Below, piece by piece: positions 45,227-53,915 of a stretch of DNA of 64,000 bases. This DNA is from Microbacterium sufflavum (GTDB lineage: Bacteria > Actinomycetota > Actinomycetes > Actinomycetales > Microbacteriaceae). Under the pieces are notes generated by a model. The model saw only the letters and a list, made by a program, of their open reading frames with translations, did no database searches and was not told the DNA's origin. The DNA lies in contig NZ_CP078076.1 in NCBI RefSeq assembly GCF_023101165.1, positions 3,224,001 through 3,288,000 on the forward strand. The letters are read 5' to 3'. The position numbers and the translations under genes are program-made. Numbering within the stretch: the stretch's first letter is position 1; every line of letters starts with the position of its first letter.

Positions 45227-45913
45227 TTACGAAAGGATGCGCGACAGCGCGTCCTTCACGAACAGTGCCCGCACGTCGTCGATCCGTGACGCGAGCTCCG
45301 GAGCCAGTTCGCTCGCTCGCGCGCGCGACGGCGCGTCGGTGCGTCGGAGCAGTGTCGACAGTGCCGACTCGATCAGCGACACCTCCCGCTCCGCCCCTTG
45401 GCGCAGCGAACGCAGGTGACGCGGCTCGATGCCGTGCCGGTCGAGCGCCACGAGTCCCCGCAGGAGCGCCACCGTGTTCTCCGGATAGGTCTCCTGCGCG
45501 GTGATGACGCCGGTGCTGATGGCGTCGTTGAGCAGCTGCGGGCCGGCGCCGGCGGCAGCGAGGAGCTCATCGCGGCGGTAGCGACGCGGCGCGGGTGAGA
45601 TCGACGGCGGCGGCACGAGGGCAGCGGCATCGCCGGTCGCCTCGGCCTGATCGAGCTGCTCGCGGATCACGCTCAGTGGAAGGTAGTGGTCGCGCTGGAG
45701 CGTGAGCCCGAGGCGCAGCCGCTCGATGTCGGCGGTGGAGAACTTGCGGTACCCCGACTCGGTGCGCGACGGGCGCACGATGCCCTGCACCTCGAGGAAC
45801 CGCAGCTTGCTGGAGGTCAGGTCGGGGAACTCCGGCGTGAGGCGAGCGAGCACCTGACCGATACTCAGCAGGCCCGCGGACGACGAGCGTTCGCGGGCGG
45901 AAGTCGCCGCCAT
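45227..45913 (-). CDS. MerR family transcriptional regulator (Rv1828-like)
   Basis: The 228-residue regulator has an N-terminal winged helix (LSIGQVLARLTPEFPDLTSSKLRFLEVQGIVRPSRTESGYRKFS in outline) and a C-terminal helical domain with YRRDELLAAAGAGPQLLNDAISTGVI. This second domain resembles that of Rv1828, which binds DNA and may sense a ligand. Start ATG 45913 shares a base with the FHA gene stop (TGATG), so they are coupled. Confidence 0.9.
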   Translation of the reverse strand: MAATSARERSSSAGLLSIGQVLARLTPEFPDLTSSKLRFLEVQGIVRPSRTESGYRKFSTADIERLRLGLTLQRDHYLPLSVIREQLDQAEATGDAAALVPPPSISPAPRRYRRDELLAAAGAGPQLLNDAISTGVITAQETYPENTVALLRGLVALDRHGIEPRHLRSLRQGAEREVSLIESALSTLLRRTDAPSRARASELAPELASRIDDVRALFVKDALSRILS

Positions 45914-46398
45914 CAGGCGTTCGCCGCCGGACGATCGAGGGGCGAGGCGAAGAAGTTCAGCCGGAACTTGCCGACACGGAGCTCGGCACCGTCGGTGAGC
46001 GTGCTGCGGTCGACGCGCTCCCCGTTCACGTAGGTGCCGTTGAGCGACCGCTGGTCGATGATCTCGAACGCGGCGCCGTTGCGCGTGATCTCCGCGTGCC
46101 GACGAGACACGGTCACGTCATCGAAGAAGATGTCGGCCTCGGGGTGGCGGCCGACGGTGGTCACGTCGGTGTCGAGCAGGTAGCGTGCCCCGGCCAGGGC
46201 GCCCGAACGGACCAGCAGCAAAGCCGAGCCGGAGGGCAGCGCCGAGATGGCCGACTGCTCGACATCTGTCAACTCCACGCCGAACGGCACGAACGACAGG
46301 TCGGAGTCGTGTCCGAACGTCTGCGTCACATCGTGCTTCTGGTCGCCGGAGCGATGGATGGCGGCTTCACCGGCCGGTCGGCTGTCGCTGTCTGTCAC
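45913..46398 (-). CDS. FHA domain protein of the GarA/OdhI type
   Basis: The 161-residue protein has a flexible N-terminus with VTQTFG (Thr25, Thr27), the likely phosphorylation site, and a C-terminal FHA domain (TVGRHPEADIFFDDVTVSRRHAEI, then QRSLNGTYVNGERV). GarA and OdhI bind and inhibit 2-oxoglutarate dehydrogenase unless phosphorylated by PknB/PknG-type kinases. A PASTA kinase (31858) and lipoamide dehydrogenase (47159) lie in the same window. The GTG at 46398 is chosen because of the strong AGGAGG 6 nt upstream; the longer frame lacks one. Confidence 0.9.
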   Translation of the reverse strand: MTDSDSRPAGEAAIHRSGDQKHDVTQTFGHDSDLSFVPFGVELTDVEQSAISALPSGSALLLVRSGALAGARYLLDTDVTTVGRHPEADIFFDDVTVSRRHAEITRNGAAFEIIDQRSLNGTYVNGERVDRSTLTDGAELRVGKFRLNFFASPLDRPAANA

Positions 46399-46486
46399 TG
46401 TGCCCTCCTGACTGTCCAGACTAACGGATGCCGCAGGCCCCCGGGGAGGTCGCTTTCGCACTCAGCCGTCGCATACCGGTGATTCA

Positions 46487-46492
46487 TAGGGT
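46487..46492 (+). promoter_or_regulatory. -10 hexamer TAGGGT of the copC-like gene (leaderless)
   Basis: TAGGGT is followed by GGAGGG (6 nt) and the GTG at 46499. The purine run abuts the start codon, too close to work as a ribosome binding site, so a leaderless mRNA is more likely. Confidence 0.5.
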
Positions 46493-46498
46493 GGAGGG

Positions 46499-47149
46499 GT
46501 GAAGACCAAAGCCCTGCGCCACCCGGCCACCCCGATCGCCCTCGCCGCGGCCCTCCTCGCCGCCTTCCTCGTGCTCTTCTCCCCCCTCTCCGCCTCGGCA
46601 CACGACGCCCTGGTGTCGTCGTCGCCCGCAGCGGACTCCTCGGTCGAGACGGTTCCCTCCGAGCTCACCCTCACCTTCAGCGCGAAGCTGATCGACGGCG
46701 AGGGCGCGACCGAGGTGGTCGTGACCGACCCCTCCGGCGCGACGGTCACCGAAGGGCCGGCGACCGTGGACGGCGCGATCGTCACGCAGCCGCTCAGCGG
46801 CAGCGGCCCCGCCGGCGCCTATCACGTGGTGTGGAAGGTCGTGTCCAGCGACGGTCATCCCACCTCCGGCGAGTTCTCCTTCACGGTCACCGCCGGCGAC
46901 GAGGCAGCGACCGACGCGCCGACCACCGCCCCCGCGACCACCGCTCCCGCCACCGCGGCCCCGACCGACCAGACCCCGACGCCCGCATCCCCCGCCCCGA
47001 CGGCACCCGACGACGCGGGCGCATCGGCGTGGATCTGGGTGCTCGTGGTCCTCGCCGTCCTGATCGTGATCGGCGTCGCCGTGTGGCTGACGATGCGCCG
47101 TCGCGGCGGCACCGCTCCGTCCGATTCCGACGCCCCCACCGAGCGATAG
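46499..47149 (+). CDS. CopC domain protein, exported copper-binding
   Basis: The 216-residue protein has a signal peptide ending ASAHDALVSSSP, so the mature N-terminus would begin with the histidine used as a copper ligand in CopC. The domain continues to SSDGHPTSGEFSF, with the second histidine. A Thr/Pro/Ala-rich linker and a C-terminal membrane helix (WIWVLVVLAVLIVIGVAVWL) follow, so it is probably anchored outside the cell. No copD or copper ATPase is nearby. It lies 9 nt before lpd. Confidence 0.9.
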   Translation: MKTKALRHPATPIALAAALLAAFLVLFSPLSASAHDALVSSSPAADSSVETVPSELTLTFSAKLIDGEGATEVVVTDPSGATVTEGPATVDGAIVTQPLSGSGPAGAYHVVWKVVSSDGHPTSGEFSFTVTAGDEAATDAPTTAPATTAPATAAPTDQTPTPASPAPTAPDDAGASAWIWVLVVLAVLIVIGVAVWLTMRRRGGTAPSDSDAPTER

Positions 47150-47152
47150 GCT
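47147..47152 (+). promoter_or_regulatory. possible -10 hexamer TAGGCT of lpd
   Basis: TAGGCT starts with the stop codon of the copC-like gene and is separated from the lpd ATG by 6 nt (TAAGGC). It could give a leaderless lpd transcript independent of copC. Confidence 0.4.
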
Positions 47153-47158
47153 TAAGGC

Positions 47159-48556
<1,398 letters not shown>

Positions 48557-48565
48557 TCGCACGCA

Positions 48566-48605
48566 CACGAAGGCCCGGTCCGCTCTCACGGACCGGGCCT
48601 TCGTG
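48566..48605. terminator. bidirectional terminator, 17-bp perfect stem
   Basis: CACGAAGGCCCGGTCCG (48566-48582) pairs perfectly with 48589-48605 around a CTCTCA loop. It lies 9 nt after the lpdA stop and 2 nt beyond the stop of the opposing monooxygenase gene. Confidence 0.85.
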
Positions 48606-48607
48606 CG

Positions 48608-49729
48608 TCAGAGACCGTGCATCGTGAGGAGGCCGGTCGTCCATGCGCGCAGCGCCGGTGAGCCGAGCGTGCGGACCAGGGACTCCCGGCCTGCGACGAC
48701 CGGCACCGGCGCGGGGGCGCCCATCGCCATGAAGAACGCCGAGCGCCGCTGGGCCCGCGCGGCGGCCGTCCGCGTGCGACGGGCGAAGGCGTCGAGGTCG
48801 GGCCTGTCGCCCGGCTCGGTGTCGCGCAGGACGGCGGCGAGCCGGAGCGCAGCCGTCCAGCCGAGGTTCATGCCCTGACCCCCGATCGGGCTCACCTCGT
48901 GCGCCGCATCGCCCAGGAGCACCACGCGCCCCCGGTGCACCCGCTCCGCCACATGCTGCGCGGCGACGAAGGACGACACCGTGGCGCGGTCGTCCACGAC
49001 CAGCCGCTGCCCGGTGCGCGCCGCGACGACCGCCGCGAGCTCGGCCGCGGACGCCGCCGGACCACCCTGACCCTCGCGCACCACCCACCGCCGACGGCCG
49101 CCGGGGAGGGGGAACGACTCCACGAGGCCGTCCGGCTCGAAGAACAGCACAGCGCGGTCGTCGGTCGTCGGCGCCTCCACGTCGAGCATCGCGTAGCGCG
49201 CCCGCCCCGGTCGGCGCGCCCAGCCCACCCCGAACGCGCGACGCAGACGACTGCGCACACCGTCGGCGACCACGACCATCGACGCCGTCTCCTCGCGCCG
49301 CCCGTCGGTGCCGTCGACGCCCACCCGCACGACCGTGCCGTCATCGCGCACCGAGCGGACGGTCGAGCCCAGGCCCAGCGCATCCCCCTGCAGACGCTGC
49401 AACCTCTCCCGCAGCAGCCCCTCCGTCCGCGGCTGCGGCAGTGTGTAGACGGGTCGGTCCGCGGTGAAGTCCAGTGACGCGAGGCGCCGCCCCCTGCTGC
49501 GCACCTCGCCGCCCGTCAGTCGCAGCGCCTCCGCTCGCACTGCTGTGCCCACCCCTGCCGCGTCGAGGGCATCGAGCCCCGGACGGTGGATGCCGATCGC
49601 GCGCGTCCGCCGTCCGGGCTCCGCGCGCTGCTCGTGCACGCGCACCCGCCGACCGTCCTGTGCCAGCAGGCACGCCACGAGCAGCCCGACGGGGCCGCCG
49701 CCGACCACGAGCACGTCATGTTCCGGCAC
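48608..49729 (-). CDS. FAD-dependent monooxygenase
   Basis: The 373-residue flavoprotein hydroxylase has the N-terminal dinucleotide fold HDVLVVGGGPVGLLVACLL, the DG motif VVADGVRSRLRRAFG, and GRVVLLGDAAHEVSPIGGQGMNLGWTAA, all of the aromatic (PHBH-like) class A group. The start is the GTG at 49729, inside the last 14 nt of the methyltransferase gene. It is last in a three-gene set with a type III polyketide synthase, so it probably oxidises the phenolic product to a quinone or hydroxylated ring (inference). Confidence 0.9.
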   Translation of the reverse strand: MPEHDVLVVGGGPVGLLVACLLAQDGRRVRVHEQRAEPGRRTRAIGIHRPGLDALDAAGVGTAVRAEALRLTGGEVRSRGRRLASLDFTADRPVYTLPQPRTEGLLRERLQRLQGDALGLGSTVRSVRDDGTVVRVGVDGTDGRREETASMVVVADGVRSRLRRAFGVGWARRPGRARYAMLDVEAPTTDDRAVLFFEPDGLVESFPLPGGRRRWVVREGQGGPAASAAELAAVVAARTGQRLVVDDRATVSSFVAAQHVAERVHRGRVVLLGDAAHEVSPIGGQGMNLGWTAALRLAAVLRDTEPGDRPDLDAFARRTRTAAARAQRRSAFFMAMGAPAPVPVVAGRESLVRTLGSPALRAWTTGLLTMHGL

Positions 49730-50438
49730 GCGGCGCCTCCCACCGCAGCTCCAGTCGCGCGGGAAGACGACTGCGCACGCTCCATCCCGACGGCGCCAGT
49801 GCGGCGAGCTCCCGCGCGGTGTACGAGCGCCGGATACTGCGCAGACCGTCCACGCGGATGAAGGAACCGGCGAGCAGTGTGCGGGAGAGCGGCCACGTGG
49901 CACCCGCGAAAGCCGTGTAGGCCAGGCGGCCGCGCGCGATGTCGTGATGCGAGACCAGCCCGCCCGGAGCGGTGAGGGCCTGCGAGTCGCGCAGCACCGC
50001 GTCGAACTCCCCGGCATCCAGGTGATGCAGCACGTGATTCGACAGCACCACGTCGTACCGATCGCCCTCCTCGACCAGCTGGGACGACAGCGCACACCGG
50101 TAGCGGATGCCCAGCCCCACGTCGTGCGCTGACGCCCACCGGATCGCGCGCTCATCCGCATCCAGCGCCGTGACGTCGGCCTCGAGCCCGTCCCGCCGCA
50201 GCCGCCGCACGAGAAGGCGGCACAGATCTCCGCCGCCCGCACCGATGTCCAGGATGCGGATCCGGCGGGCGGCCGCGCGCGGGCGGATGTCCTGACGGTA
50301 GAGGCGTCCGGGCCGGGAGACCACCGCGTTCACGGCACCGAACCGCTGGTACGTGCGACCGAGCATCTCCTCATCGGCCTGCGGGTCGTCCATCAGCTCC
50401 CGCACGTGGGTCGCGCGGCCCCGGAGATCCACACTCAT
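49716..50438 (-). CDS. class I SAM-dependent methyltransferase
   Basis: The 240-residue protein has the SAM-binding motif ILDIGAGGGDLCRLLVRRL, acidic loop TALDADERA and the post-motif YDVVLSNHVLHHLDAGEFD. It resembles small-molecule O- or C-methyltransferases. ATG 50438 overlaps the polyketide synthase stop as ATGA. Its likely substrate is the product of the neighbouring polyketide synthase. Confidence 0.9.
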   Translation of the reverse strand: MSVDLRGRATHVRELMDDPQADEEMLGRTYQRFGAVNAVVSRPGRLYRQDIRPRAAARRIRILDIGAGGGDLCRLLVRRLRRDGLEADVTALDADERAIRWASAHDVGLGIRYRCALSSQLVEEGDRYDVVLSNHVLHHLDAGEFDAVLRDSQALTAPGGLVSHHDIARGRLAYTAFAGATWPLSRTLLAGSFIRVDGLRSIRRSYTARELAALAPSGWSVRSRLPARLELRWEAPRAGT

Positions 50439-51595
50439 GAAGCCGCCGGGGCGACCACGGTCAGCAGCGCGCTCTCCGCCGTGAGACCGGGGCCGAACGC
50501 CATCGCCGCCACGCGGTCGCCCGGCTCGGCCCCCTCGCGCTCCAGGATCCGCTTCAGCACGAACAGCACGGTCGCACTCGACATGTTGCCGTACTCGCGC
50601 AGCGTCTCGCGCGCCGGTCGCAGCTGTGCGTCGCTCAGCGCCATCCGCTCCTGCACCCTGTCGAGGATGCTCCGCCCGCCGGGATGGATCGCCCAGTGCC
50701 GCACCTGTTCACCCACCCGTCCGGCGGCGAACGCCTCCGCGAGGCCGTCCTCCCGGGAGTAGAGCGGGCCCAGCGCGCCGATGATGGACGCACCGATGAT
50801 CTGCGGCACCGCGGTCGACAGGATCATCTCGAACCCCGAGTCGCCGATCGTCCAGGCCATGTCGTCCACGCCCTCCGGGACGATCGCGGTGTGGAAGCCG
50901 TCGAGGCGGAGCGCGGGAACGGACGAGGGGAGGTCACGCGCGGTGACGACGCCCGCTGCAGCGCCGTCGGCGAAGAGCGAGGAGGCCACGATCGTGTCCG
51001 GATCCTCCGAGGAGCGCAGGTGCAGAGTGCAGAGCTCCACGCTCACGACCAGCACGACCGCGTTCTCATCGGCCGCGCAGAACTGAGCAGCGGCCCGCAG
51101 CGCCGGCATGGAGGCGTAACAACCCATGAAGCCCAGGTGATAGCGCTGGACCGCATCAGACAGGCCGAGCCCCCGCACGATCTCGTACTCCGGCCCCGGT
51201 GCGTGGAATCCCGTGCACGACACCGTGATCACGTGCGTGACATCGGCGGCGGTCACGTCGGGATCCGCGTCGAGCGCCCGACGGGCGGCAGCGACGAAGA
51301 GGCGCGAGGCCTCGCGTGTGTAGTAGTCGTTGCGCGCTTTCGTCCCCGGGGCGAGCAGTCGGCCGGAGCGTCGGTCGTAGAACAGCGGCTCGTCCGGCTC
51401 CGTCCCCTCGGCGAGTTCGTCGATCACGGTGTGCCGCGTGTCGATGCCCGACACGCGGAAGGACGTCGACACGATGCGCTGAGCCAGCCGGCCGAGACCG
51501 GGCTGCGCGGCGAAGACCTCACGCACCTGCTCCTGCACGAGAACGGTCTCGGGGACGATCGTCTGCAGCGATCGAAGCACAGGCGGTCGGCTCAT
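50435..51595 (-). CDS. type III polyketide synthase (chalcone synthase-like)
   Basis: The 386-residue ketosynthase makes aromatic or pyrone products from acyl-CoA and malonyl-CoA. The catalytic Cys159 lies in LGFMGCYASMPALRAA, with the histidine in HWAIHPGGRSILD and asparagine in YGNMSSATVLFVL. VSCTGFHAPGPEYEIV is typical of bacterial alkylresorcinol/alkylpyrone types. I use the ATG at 51595; the TTG at 51607 would add four residues. It heads a tight operon with a methyltransferase and FAD monooxygenase, the same enzyme set as the Streptomyces srs phenolic-lipid operon. Confidence 0.94.
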   Translation of the reverse strand: MSRPPVLRSLQTIVPETVLVQEQVREVFAAQPGLGRLAQRIVSTSFRVSGIDTRHTVIDELAEGTEPDEPLFYDRRSGRLLAPGTKARNDYYTREASRLFVAAARRALDADPDVTAADVTHVITVSCTGFHAPGPEYEIVRGLGLSDAVQRYHLGFMGCYASMPALRAAAQFCAADENAVVLVVSVELCTLHLRSSEDPDTIVASSLFADGAAAGVVTARDLPSSVPALRLDGFHTAIVPEGVDDMAWTIGDSGFEMILSTAVPQIIGASIIGALGPLYSREDGLAEAFAAGRVGEQVRHWAIHPGGRSILDRVQERMALSDAQLRPARETLREYGNMSSATVLFVLKRILEREGAEPGDRVAAMAFGPGLTAESALLTVVAPAAS

Positions 51596-51657
51596 GGGCC
51601 CACTCAACCATCCGGCGAGCTCCGGGGAAAAGGGGTTGCGTCGGGACCGTCGCGCGC

Positions 51658-52275
51658 CTAGAACCCGAGCGCTCTGGCGAGCTTGGACTCGGAGGACGCC
51701 TCACGGGCGCCGGCCGCACGCACCACGCCCTCGACCGCGGCGAACAGGGCTGCGCGTCCCGCCTCATCGGCGGGAGCGGCGGGACCGAGCTCCACCTCCC
51801 ACTCACGCCACGCGCGGCGCGTGCCGCGGCGGACGTCGGTCGCACGGACGCGATCGTCCACGAACTCCGCCACGACGCCACGCGGCCCCGTGAGCAGATA
51901 GGCCATGCGGTCGTTCTCGATGCGCGCGAGGGGCGTCAGCGGCGCCGTCGTCCACCCGGAGATCGCCTCGACGACCACGGCGGGAACCGTCTCACCGGTG
52001 TCGCCGAGCGGCCACCCCAGCTCCACGCGTCCGTCGCCCTGCCGCGGCCCCTTCACGTGCCAGCCCTCGTCCGGGCCGCCCGTGCGCCGACGCAGCGCGA
52101 CGCCCGAGCGCGCGAGGGCGCCGTCGTCGGTGTCGAGATAGTGCGCGTCCAGGGCACGGTGCTCACCGGACGACACGGCGTCGACCCCCGGGATCGCCTC
52201 CCACCGCGGGAGCGGGGTGTCGTCGTCGACGTCGTACGTGCGCTCGACCTCGACCGTGCGGGAGGGCTCAGTCAT
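51658..52275 (-). CDS. CYTH domain protein
   Basis: The 205-residue protein fits the CYTH/triphosphate tunnel metalloenzyme fold: N-terminal VEVERTYDV, LDAHYLDTDDGALARSGVALRRRTGG, WHVKGPRQGDGRVE, and RAWREWEVELG. Such enzymes hydrolyse triphosphates such as inorganic polyphosphate or ATP. The N-terminal signature is E-x-E-x-K in active members; here it reads E-V-E-R-T, so the usual lysine is replaced. Activity is thus uncertain. ATG 52275 lies 8 nt inside the upstream gene's end. Confidence 0.85.
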   Translation of the reverse strand: MTEPSRTVEVERTYDVDDDTPLPRWEAIPGVDAVSSGEHRALDAHYLDTDDGALARSGVALRRRTGGPDEGWHVKGPRQGDGRVELGWPLGDTGETVPAVVVEAISGWTTAPLTPLARIENDRMAYLLTGPRGVVAEFVDDRVRATDVRRGTRRAWREWEVELGPAAPADEAGRAALFAAVEGVVRAAGAREASSESKLARALGF

Positions 52276-52480
52276 CCTCGAGCGTGAGGTCTTCGAGCGA
52301 CTCCTCGAACCAGTAGTCGACCTCGGTCGGGCCGTCGCCCTCGCCCGTGTTCTGCGGCTCGCCGCGGCGGTTGTACACCACCTGCGTCTCGCTGTAGGGG
52401 ACGATCAGCTTGTCGTCCGCATCGCCGAGGGGGATGATCTGCCCGTCCAGCGGGCCGCCGTGGAGTCGTGCGAGTGCCAT
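52268..52480 (-). CDS. conserved small protein of unknown function
   Basis: The 70-residue acidic protein opens MALARLHGGPLDGQIIPLGD and ends with a run of acidic residues (SLEDLTLEDD). The pattern HGGPLDGQ is seen in small actinobacterial proteins of unknown role. TACTCT ends 6 nt before the ATG at 52480, without a ribosome binding site. It overlaps the CYTH gene by 8 nt. Confidence 0.8.
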   Translation of the reverse strand: MALARLHGGPLDGQIIPLGDADDKLIVPYSETQVVYNRRGEPQNTGEGDGPTEVDYWFEESLEDLTLEDD

Positions 52481-52486
52481 GTGCCC

Positions 52487-52492
52487 AGAGTA
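52487..52492 (-). promoter_or_regulatory. -10 hexamer TACTCT of the 70-aa protein gene (leaderless)
   Basis: TACTCT is followed by GGGCAC (6 nt) and the ATG at 52480. Spacing and lack of a ribosome binding site match the other leaderless candidates. Confidence 0.45.
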
Positions 52493-52528
52493 GACCCGAC
52501 CTCCCCCATCCGCGCGGCGCCCGGCCGC

Positions 52529-52999
52529 TCAGCCGAGCAGGACGCCGAGGACGGCTCCCGCGATCATCCACGGTCCGAACGCGATCCTGGTCGCCCGGTC
52601 GGCGCGCCGCAGCGCCATCAGCACGAGCGCGTACAGGGCTCCGAGGACGAACGCGGACGCCGCGCCGAGCGCGAGCGCCGTCCAGCCGTGCCACGCGAGC
52701 AGCAGCCCGATGACCGCCGCGAGCTTGACGTCTCCCCCGCCCATGCCGGCGCGACTGATCGCGCGCAGCACCAGGTAGAAGCCACCGAGCAGGACGCCGC
52801 CGAGCAGGGCACGGATCATCGGCTCGGGCCGACCCGTCGCGACGGCATCCACGGTGACGAGCAGGAGCAGGGCGGCGAGCGTGGGCAGCACGATGCGGTT
52901 GGGGAGACGGTGCGTGCGGGCGTCGATCACGACCAGCCATCCGCCGACGCCGAGGAGGGCGCCGTGCACCAGGCCGATGAGGGCGAGTCGGAGATCCAT
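52529..52999 (-). CDS. A24-family prepilin peptidase, short form
   Basis: The 156-residue polytopic aspartic protease has the first catalytic Asp in VVIDARTHRLPNRIVLPT and the second in the GxGD motif GMGGGDVKLAAVIGLLL. It lacks the N-terminal methyltransferase domain of full-length PilD. Such short forms process Flp/Tad-type pilins. No pilus genes are in this window. TAGCCT ends 6 nt before the ATG. Confidence 0.9.
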   Translation of the reverse strand: MDLRLALIGLVHGALLGVGGWLVVIDARTHRLPNRIVLPTLAALLLLVTVDAVATGRPEPMIRALLGGVLLGGFYLVLRAISRAGMGGGDVKLAAVIGLLLAWHGWTALALGAASAFVLGALYALVLMALRRADRATRIAFGPWMIAGAVLGVLLG

Positions 53000-53005
53000 C
53001 CGGGC

Positions 53006-53011
53006 AGGCTA
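53006..53011 (-). promoter_or_regulatory. -10 hexamer TAGCCT of the prepilin peptidase gene (leaderless)
   Basis: TAGCCT is followed by GCCCGG (6 nt) and the ATG at 52999. There is no ribosome binding site. Confidence 0.45.
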
Positions 53012-53067
53012 GGCGAGCAGCATGCGCGCCGATGACCCCCTGTGGACAGGGTTTCGCGGATGTCCGA

Positions 53068-53110
53068 TGTACGAATTAGCGTCGTTCACGTCACTTGCTT
53101 TATTCGTACA
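53068..53110. repeat. 9-bp perfect inverted repeat upstream of imuA'
   Basis: TGTACGAAT (53068-53076) and ATTCGTACA (53102-53110) are perfect inverted copies separated by 25 nt. The right copy overlaps the SOS-box-like site. This stretch is much more A/T-rich than its surroundings and holds the promoter of the mutasome genes. Confidence 0.5.
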
Positions 53111-53119
53111 TATCTTCGA
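53104..53119 (+). promoter_or_regulatory. SOS-box-like LexA site before imuA'
   Basis: TCGTACATATCTTCGA matches the actinobacterial LexA consensus TCGAAC-N4-GTTCGA with one mismatch in each half. It lies 10 nt before the imuA' ATG. In mycobacteria and caulobacters the imuA'-imuB and dnaE2 genes belong to the SOS regulon. Confidence 0.65.
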
Positions 53120-53129
53120 GGATGGATGC

Positions 53130-53915
53130 ATGGGGATCGGGCTCGATGCGATGACCGCGCTCTCTCCGACCAGCGACAACCGCGCCGGAGAGGTGCTGCG
53201 GCTGCGCCGCGAGATCAGCCGGATGCAGCGGCGGCGCAGCGAGCACACCCTGCTCCCCCTCGACCCCGCCTTCGCTGCGCTGCTACCCGAGGAGGGACTC
53301 CAGACCGGCACCTCCTACACGGTCTCCCCCTCCCCGGCCCTCGTGCTGGCGCTGCTCAGTGCCGCCTCGGGCAAAGGGCACTGGTGCGCGGTGATCGGCA
53401 TGCCGACCCTCGGGGTGGAGGCCGCCGCCGCCTACGGCATCGACCTGACCAGGCTCATCCTCGTCCCGTCTCCCGGAGACCGCTGGCTCGCAGTGACCTC
53501 CGCCCTCGCCGAAGTGGTGCCGCTGATCGTCGTCCAGCCGGAGTCGAGGGTCCGGGATGCGGATGTCGCACGGCTGAGTGCTCGACTGCGCGACCGCGGC
53601 TCCACCCTGCTGGTCGCCGAGGAACCGGGCGCGGGGCGGTGGGCGCAGAGCGAGGGCACCATCCGCCTGCACGACCCCGACTGGCACGGGCTCGGAGAGG
53701 GGTGGGGCCTGCTCTCCGATTGCACGGTGACGGTCACCGCCCGGACCAGGCACAGCCCGCGCGCCTCGAGTGTGCGGGTGCGGCTCCCCGGCGGACACGG
53801 TGCCGTCGAGACGGCGGTGGCCGAGCTGACCGCACTGCCCCCGCTCTCCGTCGAACCGGAGGCGTCGGGCACCTCCGCCCCGTCGGAGCTCCTCTTCTGG
53901 GCGGAGGCAGGATGA
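53130..53915 (+). CDS. imuA': mutasome accessory protein ImuA'
   Basis: The 261-residue protein is RecA-like in outline (LQTGTSYTVSPSPALVLALLSAASGKGHWCAVIGMP, then a long alpha/beta region) but degenerate, with no intact Walker A. Position before imuB and dnaE2 identifies it as ImuA', needed for damage-induced mutagenesis. ATG 53130 is chosen because GAGG lies 8 nt upstream; ATG 53151 is possible. Its stop overlaps the imuB start as ATGA. Confidence 0.85.
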   Translation: MGIGLDAMTALSPTSDNRAGEVLRLRREISRMQRRRSEHTLLPLDPAFAALLPEEGLQTGTSYTVSPSPALVLALLSAASGKGHWCAVIGMPTLGVEAAAAYGIDLTRLILVPSPGDRWLAVTSALAEVVPLIVVQPESRVRDADVARLSARLRDRGSTLLVAEEPGAGRWAQSEGTIRLHDPDWHGLGEGWGLLSDCTVTVTARTRHSPRASSVRVRLPGGHGAVETAVAELTALPPLSVEPEASGTSAPSELLFWAEAG

